Positions 1 through 9,399 of a stretch of DNA of 64,000 bases are shown piece by piece. This stretch comes from Epiperipatus broadwayi (taxonomy: Eukaryota > Onychophora > Udeonychophora > Euonychophora > Peripatidae), in assembly GCA_028023455.1 (NCBI GenBank), contig JAQFVV010000017.1, positions 7,550,485-7,614,484 of the forward strand. Reading direction: 5' to 3'. The translations under genes and the position numbers were made by a program. The notes beneath the pieces are model-generated. The model saw only the letters and a program-made list of their open reading frames with translations. It was not told the DNA's origin and searched no databases. Each line of letters opens with the position of its first letter. Positions within the stretch are counted from its first letter, which is position 1.

Positions 1-1269
1 ATTTGTTAACTATAGTATTTTGTTAGAGGTAGTAGATTTATTATCTCTTATCATTTTGCTATCTTACTTTACAAGAGATAGTTGCTTTGTCTCTCTCTTA
101 TTGATTATTGTTTTTCTAGAATTTGTACATTCATAGCATATATTTTTTCAGAAATAGTAGCTTATCTCTCTCTTATTTTAAGGCAATTTTTATTTTTTGT
201 TCCTAATGTAAATTCTATTTTTCCTGACTAGTGGCATAGTTCTAGATCCTTCATTAACCCTCAAAAGTATGTGCTTCATACTTTCCACTTTGCCTACTTA
301 ATTATTTGAAGATGGATTTTGTTTATAGTTTGTAGTATTTTTAGTAAAGCATGTGTAATATTTTACCATATCTTTATCTGTAATTTAGCTGTTTTTATCA
401 AGGTATTGAGGAATTCTACCTTATCTTTATAGCATTCACGGCTGGCTTAAATGTGAATAATTCATTGTAAATATGAAAATTTTATATTTGAGCTTTGCTA
501 AGAATGAGAACAAAATACAATAAATAATTAATTTAAAATTTTTAAAAGTGTATTATAGTCCTAAATAGACAATATACATCTGTCTTATCATTTTTGCATC
601 ACTGGATTGATAAGGTAATATTATTATTATTGAGTATGTTAAATATTCATAAAAGGATCACTATTTACATGAAGGTTATTATTATAGTATGAATGCATTG
701 ATAAGTGAAAATGTTTTGATAATTAAACAATATAAAGTTTATTTTAATCTGCTGGATTAGTTTTGCTTAATCCAATTGATTATCCTTCTGTCATAATTTT
801 GAAGAAGTAAAGTTGTGAAAGATTTTGGTTCTGTGGACTCAAATATGGAGTATTTGAAATTTTGTATTTTTTTCTGTAGAATAAATATTTGTATATGTTA
901 TTTAAGAAATTTCTCATAGTTATTTGTTCACATTATTTTACTCATCAACCCAAAATCATTCCATGTATTGACTAGAAGTTTAAATACTTATAAAATATTA
1001 TTAATCATTTTAAATGTATTTGCTAAAAGAGTACATGAACATGGAAGCTAATAAGAATCACTTTATTGAATTATTTAAATATTCAAATTACATCTAAGAA
1101 AAATGTATTCTACTTACTAAAAAGTTATAATTTGATTTATTACCTTGGATCACTTTAACTAATTTGATTTGCTTATTTCAAATCCCTATGCATATTTATT
1201 TTAAAATCATTTCATAGTTGAAGATCATATTTATTATTTTATGATAAAATTAATTTTACAAGAATCTAG

Positions 1270-1648
1270 TTCATTCCAATATTAGCCTTTCAAGCTAATT
1301 GAGCACGCACCTTTGAGAGTGTTAAATAAATGAATACTCACCTCTTCAATCCAAGATATAGCATTTATGCAGGAATAAAAAGAATCCCTCTTATTCCTAC
1401 GACTCAAATTCTTTTATATTAGCAAATCTGAAGAACTTCTGAAGAGAGCGTGAGTAGATTCTCACTTTAAATTACTATTTACGATGTTTTTTGACTGAAT
1501 GACGTCGGTGTAATTACTTGGAATTTACTAGACGTCATTCTTACTGAAACTTAATTATGAGTAAATAAGCAAATATTTTATCTAGCGCCGTGCTTGCAAT
1601 TATATTTCATTCCAATATCAGCTTTTCAAGCTAATTGAGCACGTGCCT
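1270..1648. repeat. Pair of 43-base direct repeats about 336 bases apart
   Basis: The block TTCATTCCAATAT..AGC..TTTCAAGCTAATTGAGCACG is found at 1270-1312 and 1606-1648 with a few substitutions. Between them, 1497-1506 (GAATGACGTC) and 1531-1540 (GACGTCATTC) form a perfect 10-bp inverted repeat. The repeats could be termini of a short unclassified insertion. Confidence 0.6.
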
Positions 1649-2530
1649 ATTTATATGATGCTTAAGTAGATTTATTCTAGGGTATTTAGAACATCTTAAA
1701 TCTTTTACCCACTCTTAATATCTGAATGTAATCCTAGATTGTTGATTATCTTATTTTAAAACTGAGAAATCATGTTTGTTATTTCAGTTAGTAATAGTAG
1801 ATTATTATTACAATTAAGATACAACATTAGCTTAGGGAAAGTATATGTCTTATTTCTTTTATTAACTAGGATTTCATTCAACATTGAATAAATCTGAAGA
1901 GGCTAAAAGAATTTATTTTATAATCAAAATGTGGTTATCTTATCCTGAACCATATTATTTAAATTTATTTTAATAACAAAGAAATTACATTCAAAAGATG
2001 GATCTTAATTGGCACAGATTTTGAAAGAACATTTATAAATTTTACAAAAATTAAATAAAGCTTTTATCTGATCAGAGTGATGGGATGTTGAGAAGATACT
2101 GAAAAGATAGATTAAGTGGTAATTATATAAGATATTTGTAGAAGAAAGAAATTTAAATGTAACCTCAATGCCATATGCTCACAATATTAAGAGTGTTTTA
2201 TGTGTGCTAGAGTGAGTTGAGATTTCTCCTTCTCTTGATTTATTAATAATGTTGCTTCATATTTACATAATAGTTTTATAAATGTTTTCATTGTACATCT
2301 TATTGTAACATATGGCTTTTATATTATAAACCCACTTAGCTTAGCTATATCGTGTGAAATATTTTAGCCTATATGTCTGCACATTTCTAGGTTATGATTC
2401 GATTCACCCAATGCTGGTATCGGTTCGCTGGAAGGATGTTCCCCTTTCATTTCATTCTATATAGGTTACAATTTGACTAATTATATATATATATATATAA
2501 AATGTCCGTTAATTAAAACAAAATTGTAAT

Positions 2531-2690
2531 TATAATAAAAATAATAAATTTAATGGTAACAAACTATTATAAACAATCCTTAAATCTGCAGAAGTACTTT
2601 CAGTTAATTTCTTAAACCTACCTCAACTTCTGTGAATTTAAGGATTGTTTATAATAGTTTGTTACCGTTAAATTTATTATTTTTATTATA
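2531..2690. mobile_element. Hairpin (MITE-like) element with 55-bp arms
   Basis: Bases 2531-2585 and 2636-2690 are inverted copies with essentially one mismatch (TAATGGTAAC against GTTACCGTTA), separated by a 50-base loop. TA-rich sequence flanks both ends, fitting insertion at a TA target. It has no coding capacity. Confidence 0.7.
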
Positions 2691-4014
2691 TATATATATA
2701 TCAGTTTGTAATTGATTTAAGAACCATGAGAGAGTCAATTGAAATATTAAAGAGACTTACTGGTTTAAATAGGGCTGTGATGCACAATGTATTCCAACTA
2801 TGTGGAAACCTCTCATTTTATCTCTGTCTTCTAATATTAACTTAAAATTAATAGATAAAAAACTGAGGGAAATAAACATTTTGATAAGCCTCATATTGTG
2901 AATGCTGAATTGCTTCAAGTTGAATCTCATTTTTCATCTCACACTCGGTCACATTACTGTTTAAGAACCAATGATTTTTCTTTCAAAAGTCAACCTTGAC
3001 AATGGTGGTTGCTAGTTCGTCAAAATATCGGTTTGTAATGCAAAATAACACACGGTTTAGTCCCAAAAATGATAATTTATATATATATATGTTGTTATGA
3101 TTATTCAAAGGGAATCCTCAATAATTACAGCAAGGTGTAATTCTTTAATTTACCACAGACAAATCCCCATTTAGAGAATTACATTCAGTGAAACAATTTC
3201 CTGCATTTTCATGAGCTTACTGTATTGTTCCTTGGTTTCCCATTCTTCTATCTTCGAATAACATAAGACTACTATTCAAAAGTGATTGCTAATATTTATT
3301 GAAAAACTACTGAATTTCTTTTTAAAACATGAATTTTGGGCTGATGGATGATTGTGATTTTATTGAGATAAGGTGAAAACTTATGTGCTATTAAAAAGAA
3401 ACTTGAAAATATATATCAAAGTGCAATGATTGTATACCTCTCCACATAATGTTACAATTGGATAGAAACCATTCCCTACCTTGTATGAGTTTGATAGATT
3501 GAAAGTTACCAAAACTGTCATTAAGGATAAAGAAACTCAGGTGTTAATGACTCTGTATTATTACATAAATATTATTAATTAAATCATAAATATTATTAAT
3601 TAAATTAGAATTAAAGAGTGCATTTGGGCTAGAGATAATCTTTAGTTTAATGAATGATCAGTAATAATCATTGACATAATTCTATAATGTGGTTTGTGGC
3701 AAAGTTGTGATTGTAGAAAATTTGACACTTTTAATCAAACTATAGTAAATAAGTTAATAGATAAAGTTAATGGATATAAAGTGATTAATGGAAGAACTTC
3801 ATGTTCTCATTTCAAGATGCTGTAGACTGGTCTATATAAATGAATTTAGGTACAAAGATAAGACAATTCTTATCTTTTCAAAGTCTCTATCTTGCAGATT
3901 TGAGAGTATTTTTCATACTCAACTAACCATCGTTGAGATATTAAAACAAAATTGCAGTGCATGGGTATAGGATGTAAATGTTTTCTGATGAAAATTACAT
4001 ACAAATACTGCACT

Positions 4015-4133
4015 AGTAAATTAAATAGAAAGATACATAAATTGCTATCTATATAAATGATGAAGATATGTGTAGTAAATTAAATAGAAAGATACATAAA
4101 TTGCTATCTATATAAATGATGAAGATATGTGTA
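4015..4133. repeat. 59-bp tandem duplication
   Basis: A 59-base unit beginning AGTAAATTAAATAGAAAGAT and ending GATATGTGT is present twice head-to-tail with no mismatch that I can see. It abuts the hammerhead ribozyme copy that starts at 4143. Confidence 0.9.
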
Positions 4134-4142
4134 AAAGATTGT

Positions 4143-4197
4143 GATCTGGACCAACTGACGAGTGCTGGTTCAGCATGAAATGCATATTTTGGGAATC
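4143..4197 (+). ncRNA. Hammerhead ribozyme motif, intact core (copy 1)
   Basis: The order is stem I strand CCAA, core CTGACGA, stem II GTGCT/AGCAT with loop GGTTC, core GAAA, a 2-bp stem III (AT...AT with loop GCAT), cleavage-site T, then stem I strand TTGG. All invariant core bases are present (the seventh core position may vary). Predicted self-cleavage is after 4188 (AUU triplet). An outer stem GATC...GAATC is imperfect. It probably belongs to a retrozyme- or Penelope-type repeat. Confidence 0.72.
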
Positions 4198-5631
4198 ATT
4201 TTTTTACATGACTCTGATCATGTGCTTCAGGAATATGTAATGAAATAGATGTTTGAAATATATCTAATATATATACATGAATGTGTATATGAAGATAAAT
4301 TATAATGGGGTATATGTCTTATTCCCTGAAAAATGTATTGGCTATTTTTAAAAAAAACACATCTATAGTGAGACAGAGTGGTCTAAATTTTGGACTAATG
4401 GATGTTTGCAATATGAATGAGCTAAGGTGAACGATCATGCACTGATTAAAAACAAAAACGTGAAAATATATTTCAATTCGTGCTAAAGCTTTACTTATCA
4501 AAATTTTCATCTTTCTTATAATAAATACACTCTTTCCTTTAAAAAAGTTAACTTTTCTGCAATTGATGGATTCACAACAACAGAACTGTCATTTTAATCA
4601 AGATAGTACAATAATTTGATAAATACAAAGGTTTATTATTACATTTCATTTTTATATTTCATATTTAAAGATTGATTAATGCTTCTCCCATTCCAAACCT
4701 TCTTCCAACATAGTTTTTTTAACGATCTCATCTGCGGACATTTCATTATCTCTCTGTTCTAAATTTATCACAGACATTCCACACACATTAACATCGTCTC
4801 TCATTTATTTTTAAACAGAGTTAATTACTGGGATGTTTATATAATGACATACCCACAATCTTCAGTAGGTAATCCTAATTCATTGTAACATCCAGAAATT
4901 GATGATTAAAAAGTTGAAATACTAGTTCCCATAATCTAAATATTTAGATTGTCTTATTAAAATTAATTCTAATGCTTTTTCCACCAACTCCTTTTAAAAA
5001 GCGACAATGAGATCATCCCACTTTGTTGCCACATGCTATGCGATCATCATGAACTGTTTTGCATTCCATTGCACTAAATTATGCAAATTCAAGAATATCA
5101 TAGCCACTACTACTTACTTCGCACTCTATCATTAACAGCACAGAAGACTGTATTTCAACATTAGAATTGTAACTTTTATTTACTTTGTGGTTTCTAAGAT
5201 ACTATTTGGAATTTAATTTCACTTCTTCTTACCTTTAATTTTTTATCAATAAAATTAAACTAAGAGATTAAATTCTAACTCCTCCTGATCTTCATGCAGC
5301 TACTTAAGGACTTCTCTTACTATCTGCAAAATTATAAACACCCACGGATCTGATCTTATTTGTTGGGTGTTTACATTTTTTATAATTCTTAAATGTCCTT
5401 CATATATTTACTTAACTGAATAGATTTTAAAATGTTTTTTTTTTCCTTTACTTTAAAAAAATATTTAAAGCATAATTAATAATTTTTATTAGTCATTCAT
5501 TAGACTAGAGAATATCCACTTAATAAATATTTCTGTAGTTTAGGTAAGAACTGTTTTCTTTTATGCTTTTAACACCTTGTGGAGGGGTGTAACCATAAAC
5601 ATATGACCAAAGATATTCAAAAAAGATGTAT

Positions 5632-5683
5632 GATCCCCAAGATGCACATTTCACGCTGAACCAACATTATCAGTTGGCCCAGA
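5632..5683 (-). ncRNA. Hammerhead ribozyme relic (copy 2, core mutated)
   Basis: On the minus strand: GGGCCAA, CTGATAA, a stem II with loop GGTTC, GAAA, short stem III ATGTGCAT, cleavage C, TTGGGGATC. The core should be CTGATGA; the G that acts as general acid is A, so this copy should be inactive. It lies at the left edge of the foldback element 5736-6287, mirrored by copy 3 on the right. Confidence 0.62.
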
Positions 5684-5735
5684 TGTCAATGTCTTACATA
5701 TCTCTTTGTCAATGTTCAGTATATACAGATAGCAC

Positions 5736-6287
5736 ACGATCACCATCTCATGCTAGCACATAACTGTTAGTAAACAGGCAAAAACTCTCCATACAGTAGT
5801 GCCACCTTGTGCTAACCAGAGTAATCAATGGATGCCAGAAGGCTTGTGCATAAAATCCCTATCTAGTGCCTACTCATCCAATATTCCCAGACTAGTTTCT
5901 GGCTTGTGGCCTTCATCAGTGAGGAGCCTTGGATCTAAAAGCACTGCATCTATATCATAGGATCTAATGCAACCCTCCATATGACTATATAAGCTATTGA
6001 GCTTAGATTGAAAATATTTTTGTGTTTTCAATTTCATTCTCATAGTTTTATAGTGAAGTAGAGATAAAAGGTGGCTGATGGAGGGTTGCATTAGATCCTA
6101 AGATCTAGGTGCAGTGCTCTCAGATCCAAGGCTCCTCACTAATGAAGGCCACAAGCCAGAAACTAATCTGGGGATATTGGATGAGTAGGCACTAGATAGG
6201 GATTTTATGCACAAGCCTTCTGGCATCCATTGATTACTCTGGTTAGCACAAGGTGGCATTACTATATGGAGAGTTTTTGCCTGTTTA
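5736..6287. mobile_element. Long foldback element (palindrome with about 240-bp arms)
   Basis: The left arm from AAACAGGCAAAAACTCTCCA (5773) and the right arm ending GGAGAGTTTTTGCCTGTTT (6285) are near-perfect inverted copies centred near 6030. Internal landmarks include AGTGCCACCT, CTAGTGCCTACTCATCCAAT and GAGGAGCCTTGGATCT. Related segments recur at least ten times up to 34.5 kb, so this defines the main foldback family of the window. Short open frames in it are accidental. Hammerhead relics flank it in inverted orientation. Confidence 0.75.
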
Positions 6288-6391
6288 TATACAGATAGCC
6301 AATTACTACAGTTCAGTTGATAAGTGTCAAGCTTACTGCCCTTACAACTTTGAAAATACTCTTCATATAATAGAGATATATAGGAGATAGT

Positions 6392-6444
6392 GACCTGGGC
6401 CAACTGATGAGTGCTGGTTCTACACAAAATGAACCTTGGGGATC
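6392..6444 (+). ncRNA. Hammerhead ribozyme relic (copy 3, core mutated)
   Basis: GGGCCAACTGATGAGTGCTG is followed by GTTC and then TACACAAAAT where other copies have AGCATGAAAT, then CCTTGGGGATC. Stem I and the first core segment are kept. The GAAA core has lost its G (the general base), so activity is not expected. Confidence 0.55.
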
Positions 6445-6589
6445 GTTTGTCTTTTATTGTGTCTTTATTTATATGAATTTAAAAAGAATGGGGAAGTATG
6501 GAGCTTGTTTAATATATCTATAAAGGTATTACACATGGAAAAGAGAAAGGTGAGTAACTCCATGTGTGTGTGTGTTTAAAATTAAAAAA

Positions 6590-7180
6590 TCAGATATATT
6601 AATCTTTAACTGAGGTTTAAAGTTTATATCTGTACTATAGATAATCTCTAGTTTAGAAAAGGATTAGTAATAATCATTATTGTATTTATCTGAGGTGGAT
6701 GGTATCAAAGTTGTGAGTGGAGTGAGTTTGACAATGGTAAATACAAATGTAATAATTTTTATCAGTCAATCATTAGACTAGAGATTATCCACTTAATGAT
6801 TAATATATTCCTACCTTGCGTGAGAGTGTTATAGTGAAAATTACACTACAGAAATATTAATCATCTAAAATGTACTGTACTAAATTTTTTTTTTTTTTTT
6901 AATAATTCAACAATTTTTTATAGTGGATTTTTTTTGTAGGTAATTATAATTTTTAATTAATTTATTTATTTACATGTAATAATATATTTATTTAATATTT
7001 TTACATCTAATAAAGTATCTGTTATGTAATATCTATAGTAACAATTATATATTCATGAATTTCCTTAATATTTCAATAAAATTTGCTTTAAAGGTAATAT
7101 TATTGAAGCTGCTATCAGTCATAAAAGATGTTATTCTTTAAATAAGTCTTTACTTATATGCCTTAAGGCAATAAATTATG
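6590..7180. other. AT-rich spacer, no gene seen
   Basis: It contains a poly-T run near 6887-6900, a segment (6745-6800) diverged from 5485-5535, and low-complexity AT sequence. Nothing coding was recognised. Confidence 0.5.
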
Positions 7181-7292
7181 GATGGCCGAAAAGTTGGAGG
7201 GTGGAAAAAATTGAAGCCTGTCCATTAAAGTTTGAAGATTTGCTATCTTAATATAAACTGAGCACTGATTGTATACACATGTGGGAAATGGT

Positions 7293-7347
7293 GATCAGGA
7301 CCAACTGATGAGTGCTGATTCAGCTTGAAATCCATATATTGGAGGTC
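7293..7347 (+). ncRNA. Hammerhead ribozyme motif, intact core (copy 4)
   Basis: GGACCAA, CTGATGA, stem II GTGCT/AGCTT with loop GATTC (one U-U mismatch), GAAA, stem III AT-CCAT-AT, cleavage A, TTGGAGGTC. The catalytic core is complete. Predicted cleavage is after 7338 (AUA). Stem I closes as CCAA/TTGG, with GACC/GGTC possible further out. Confidence 0.72.
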
Positions 7348-7738
7348 ATTTGTTTTTCCACATGTGTGGTCATGCGTATCAGTTTAATAAGATAGAGTGG
7401 ATAGCCATGGGGAGTTGAAAGTCTGAATTCAAGTTCTTCTAATTATAATAAAAAATTTGAACTCAGATTTTCAAGCACTCTTCAACTATCCACACTATCC
7501 CATACAACTGATACACATGACCACAGACATGAGGGGTCAGAGTGACTTCAGGTCAACATGGGCATGGCAATAATATTAGCATCAGCATGGGATTTGAGTT
7601 TTCATCTTCAGATTTTTAATGATATGGATGGCTGAAAAGTTGGAGGTTGCAGTGGATTGAAGCCTGTCCATTAAAGTATGAAGATTTGCTATCTTAATAT
7701 AAACTGAGCATTGATTATATATATGTGTGAGAGATGAT

Positions 7739-7793
7739 AATCTGGACCAACTGATGAGTGCTGGTTTAGCATGAAATACGTATATTGGTGATT
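7739..7793 (+). ncRNA. Hammerhead ribozyme motif, best-preserved copy (copy 5)
   Basis: Stem I is nine pairs, AATC+ACCAA against TTGGT+GATT, with a TGG bulge on the 5' side. Then come core CTGATGA, stem II GTGCT/AGCAT with loop GGTTT, core GAAA, and a 2-bp stem III (AT, loop ACGT, AT). Cleavage is predicted between A7784 and T7785. All invariant residues are present. The very short stem III matches animal satellite/retrozyme hammerheads, which often act as dimers. Confidence 0.8.
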
Positions 7794-8044
7794 ATTTACC
7801 TTTTCTACGTGTGTGTGGTCATGTGAATCAGGTGTATGGGATAGTGTGGATAGTTGAAGGGTGCTTGAAAATCTGAGTTCAAATCCTCTATACTTACAAT
7901 TAAGCTCCCAGGTTTGTGAAGAGTGCCTGGTTTTCAAAAATTATAATAAAGTAAAAGTTATTTGTTTTGTTTTTTTTAAAAATACTGTTTATAAAATTTG
8001 GGGTAAATAACAGTTTAAATAATTTGTAAATGACCATTACCTCA

Positions 8045-8135
8045 AGCGTTGGTGACCGAGTGGTCAGCACAGCAGCCTTACAAGCAGTTGTCCCGGGTTT
8101 GCTTCCCAGTTGATGCTTTAACACATGAAAAAAAT
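8045..8135 (+). mobile_element. tRNA-derived SINE (copy 1)
   Basis: A Pol III-type head: box A-like GACCGAGTGGTCAGC and box B-like GGGTTTGCTTCC, followed by the family sequence GATGCTTTAACACATG and an A-rich tail. Three copies in the window share the box B variant ending GCTTCC or ACTTCC, so this is a SINE family rather than a working tRNA gene. Confidence 0.65.
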
Positions 8136-8388
8136 AAAAATCAAATTTTAAATTGTATTTACTTTGAAATCTTAAAATCCAAACGCTTCTTTAAACTAGT
8201 GAATGATATGTACCTTTGTAAATGGTTTAATAATAATATTACACCGCATGTGGATTTGCATATAGAAATTATAAACTTATATTTAGTACTTTTCCAAAAT
8301 AATACATATCTATATATGTAATGTATATCTTATTAATAGTTTTTGCATATTATTTAAATTAATATTTTATATGTGCTCTTTTAAATAG

Positions 8389-8483
8389 GTGACTATTTTT
8401 GATAATAGAACAGGCGGAATTATTGGAGGTGGCTCCCTCATTCGACCAGATTGGGTTCTTACCTCTGCTGTAAACGTAGTCGG
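8389..8483 (+). CDS. Serine protease homologue, exon A (catalytic His region)
   Basis: First recognisable exon of a trypsin-fold (S1/chymotrypsin family) protein. It is bounded by TTTAAATAG before base 8389 and GGGTAAAT after it, starts in phase 0 and ends after two bases of a codon. The 31 complete codons read VTIFDNRTGG, then IIGGGSLIRPDWVLTSAVNV. This aligns with the family block CGGSLI..WVLTAAHC. The catalytic His is Val and the following Cys is Asn; the partner Cys before GGSLI is Gly. The product is therefore predicted to be a secreted, non-catalytic serine protease homologue of the kind that acts as a cofactor or binding protein in immunity or digestion. That role is inferred from the family only. 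Signal peptide, propeptide and the IVGG activation site must lie in upstream exons that I could not find. Confidence 0.85.
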
Positions 8484-8798
8484 GTAAATTTTAATTTAAT
8501 ATATATTTGATTTAATTCTATATATGTAATTTAATGTCAGTTAAATATTATTTAATAGCAATTGATACCAATTAATATTAATGATAAATTTCAGAGATAA
8601 CTGCTGTAACAAAATATTTCGAGACAATTTACTTGTAAAAACTTAGACCAACAATGATCCGTTGACTCTGAATATCACAATTTGTGAATTTTAGGAATAT
8701 ATGTACTCCAGACTGCAAAGGAATCTCATAATGTTGTCTAATATTAATTGAAGCAATCCTTCTTTAAATTTTTGAATATATATATAGCATAATAAAGC

Positions 8799-8900
8799 GT
8801 AGGTGGTCGAGAGGTCAACACAGCCGCCTTACAAGCAGTCATCCCAGGTTAGCGGGTTCGCTTCCCAGCCGATGCTATGACACATGGGGGGAAAAAAGAT
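8799..8900 (+). mobile_element. tRNA-derived SINE (copy 2)
   Basis: AGCGTAGGTGGTCGAGAGGT (box A region), CAGCCGCCTTACAAGCAGTC, GGGTTCGCTTCCCAGC (box B), then GATGCTATGACACATG and GGGGGGAAAAAA. It is the best-preserved of the three SINE copies. It lies in intron A-B of the protease homologue in the same orientation. Confidence 0.7.
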
Positions 8901-9161
8901 ATAATTTTATTGTTGGACATATCATTTATCTTTTTATGCAATTTGATTTCAAAAGTGTTTCTAATATTATTGCTAATTAAGGTTAATGTTATAGCTCAAC
9001 TTACCTTCAATTAATGGATATCCAGATTCCATCTTATCTTGACCAGTTTGGGCATTCATTACTACAGACCAATCGATAAATGAATAGATTTATCCAATAG
9101 CAGAAATGGATCATTAAGTGATGATGACTTTATCCTCCTTATTGCATTGCCAAATCCATAT

Positions 9162-9392
9162 AATATTAATATCATCTATGTTCTTTATTACTTTTTACAA
9201 TGCTTTTTTACAAATTACAATTGACAGTTTTGATTGCTCCAGAAAATCTTCTTCAGAACTACTTATACTGCAGTTAAGATTTGGAAATGTAAATAGATAT
9301 TCTGAAGAAGGTTGCTGGGGCAATCGAAACCGTCACTAGTGGGTTTTAAAAAAGCATTGTAAAAATAAAGAACATAAATGATATTAATATTA
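9162..9392. mobile_element. Inverted-repeat MITE, arms about 95 bp
   Basis: The left arm (AATATTAATATCATCTATGT ... CTTCTTCAGAA, 9162-9258) is inverted at 9299-9392 (TTCTGAAGAAGGTTGCTGGG ... GATATTAATATT). The arms share about 80-85 percent by eye. There is no coding capacity. Confidence 0.7.
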
Positions 9393-9399
9393 TAGATAA

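Larger units (their letters stand above)
1..4010. other. AT-rich upstream region without a recognisable gene
   Basis: No coding segment was recognised apart from short AT-driven open frames. It holds a 43-base direct repeat (1270-1312 and 1606-1648), a small GACGTC hairpin (1497-1540), a hairpin element (2531-2690), a (TA)n tract near 2484-2500 and a TAAATATTATTAATTAAATC tandem pair around 3563-3605. Missing 5' exons of the serine protease homologue could lie here but none was identified. Confidence 0.5.
3297..4480. repeat. Diverged repeated block
   Basis: The stretch around 3330-3420 (ATTTTGGGCTGATGGATG ... GAAAATATAT) recurs diverged at about 4390-4475 (ATTTTGGACTAATGGATG). Another stretch at 3600-3720 (TAGAGATAATCTTTAGTTTA) is related to 6600-6740. 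The blocks look like fragments of one old unclassified repeat. Confidence 0.45.
7180..7900 (+). mobile_element. Tandem dimer of hammerhead-bearing repeat (retrozyme-like)
   Basis: Two diverged direct copies share GATGGC.GAAAAGTTGGAGG, GAAGCCTGTCCATTAAAGT, GATTTGCTATCTTAATATAA, a hammerhead ribozyme, then CATGTGTGTGGTCATG and a TGTGGATAG..GAAAGTCTGA tail. The predicted cleavage sites are after 7338 and 7784, exactly 446 nt apart, so processing of a transcript would release a 446-nt monomer. An inverted tail fragment (about 7448-7530) lies between the copies. No reverse transcriptase is encoded, which points to a non-autonomous element. Confidence 0.7.

Noticed and set aside
5720-6430. Open frames of 73 and 109 codons on the minus strand in the foldback region
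   Set aside because: They lie in palindromic repeat sequence and a ribozyme relic, recur as fragments in other repeat copies and show no domain.
7689-8124. Two minus-strand open frames overlapping the ribozyme repeat and SINE
   Set aside because: Antisense of non-coding repeats; no protein signature.
1-8388. Upstream exon of the serine protease homologue with an IVGG-type activation site
   Set aside because: I looked for a phase-0 donor after a WQ/WxV-type codon context and an IVGG-like motif but found nothing credible.
8799-8885. Functional tRNA gene
   Set aside because: Box A and B are present, but the arms do not give a clean cloverleaf, box B is variant, and related copies with A-rich tails show a SINE family.
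9118-9339. 73-codon open frame
   Set aside because: It lies entirely in an inverted-repeat MITE.
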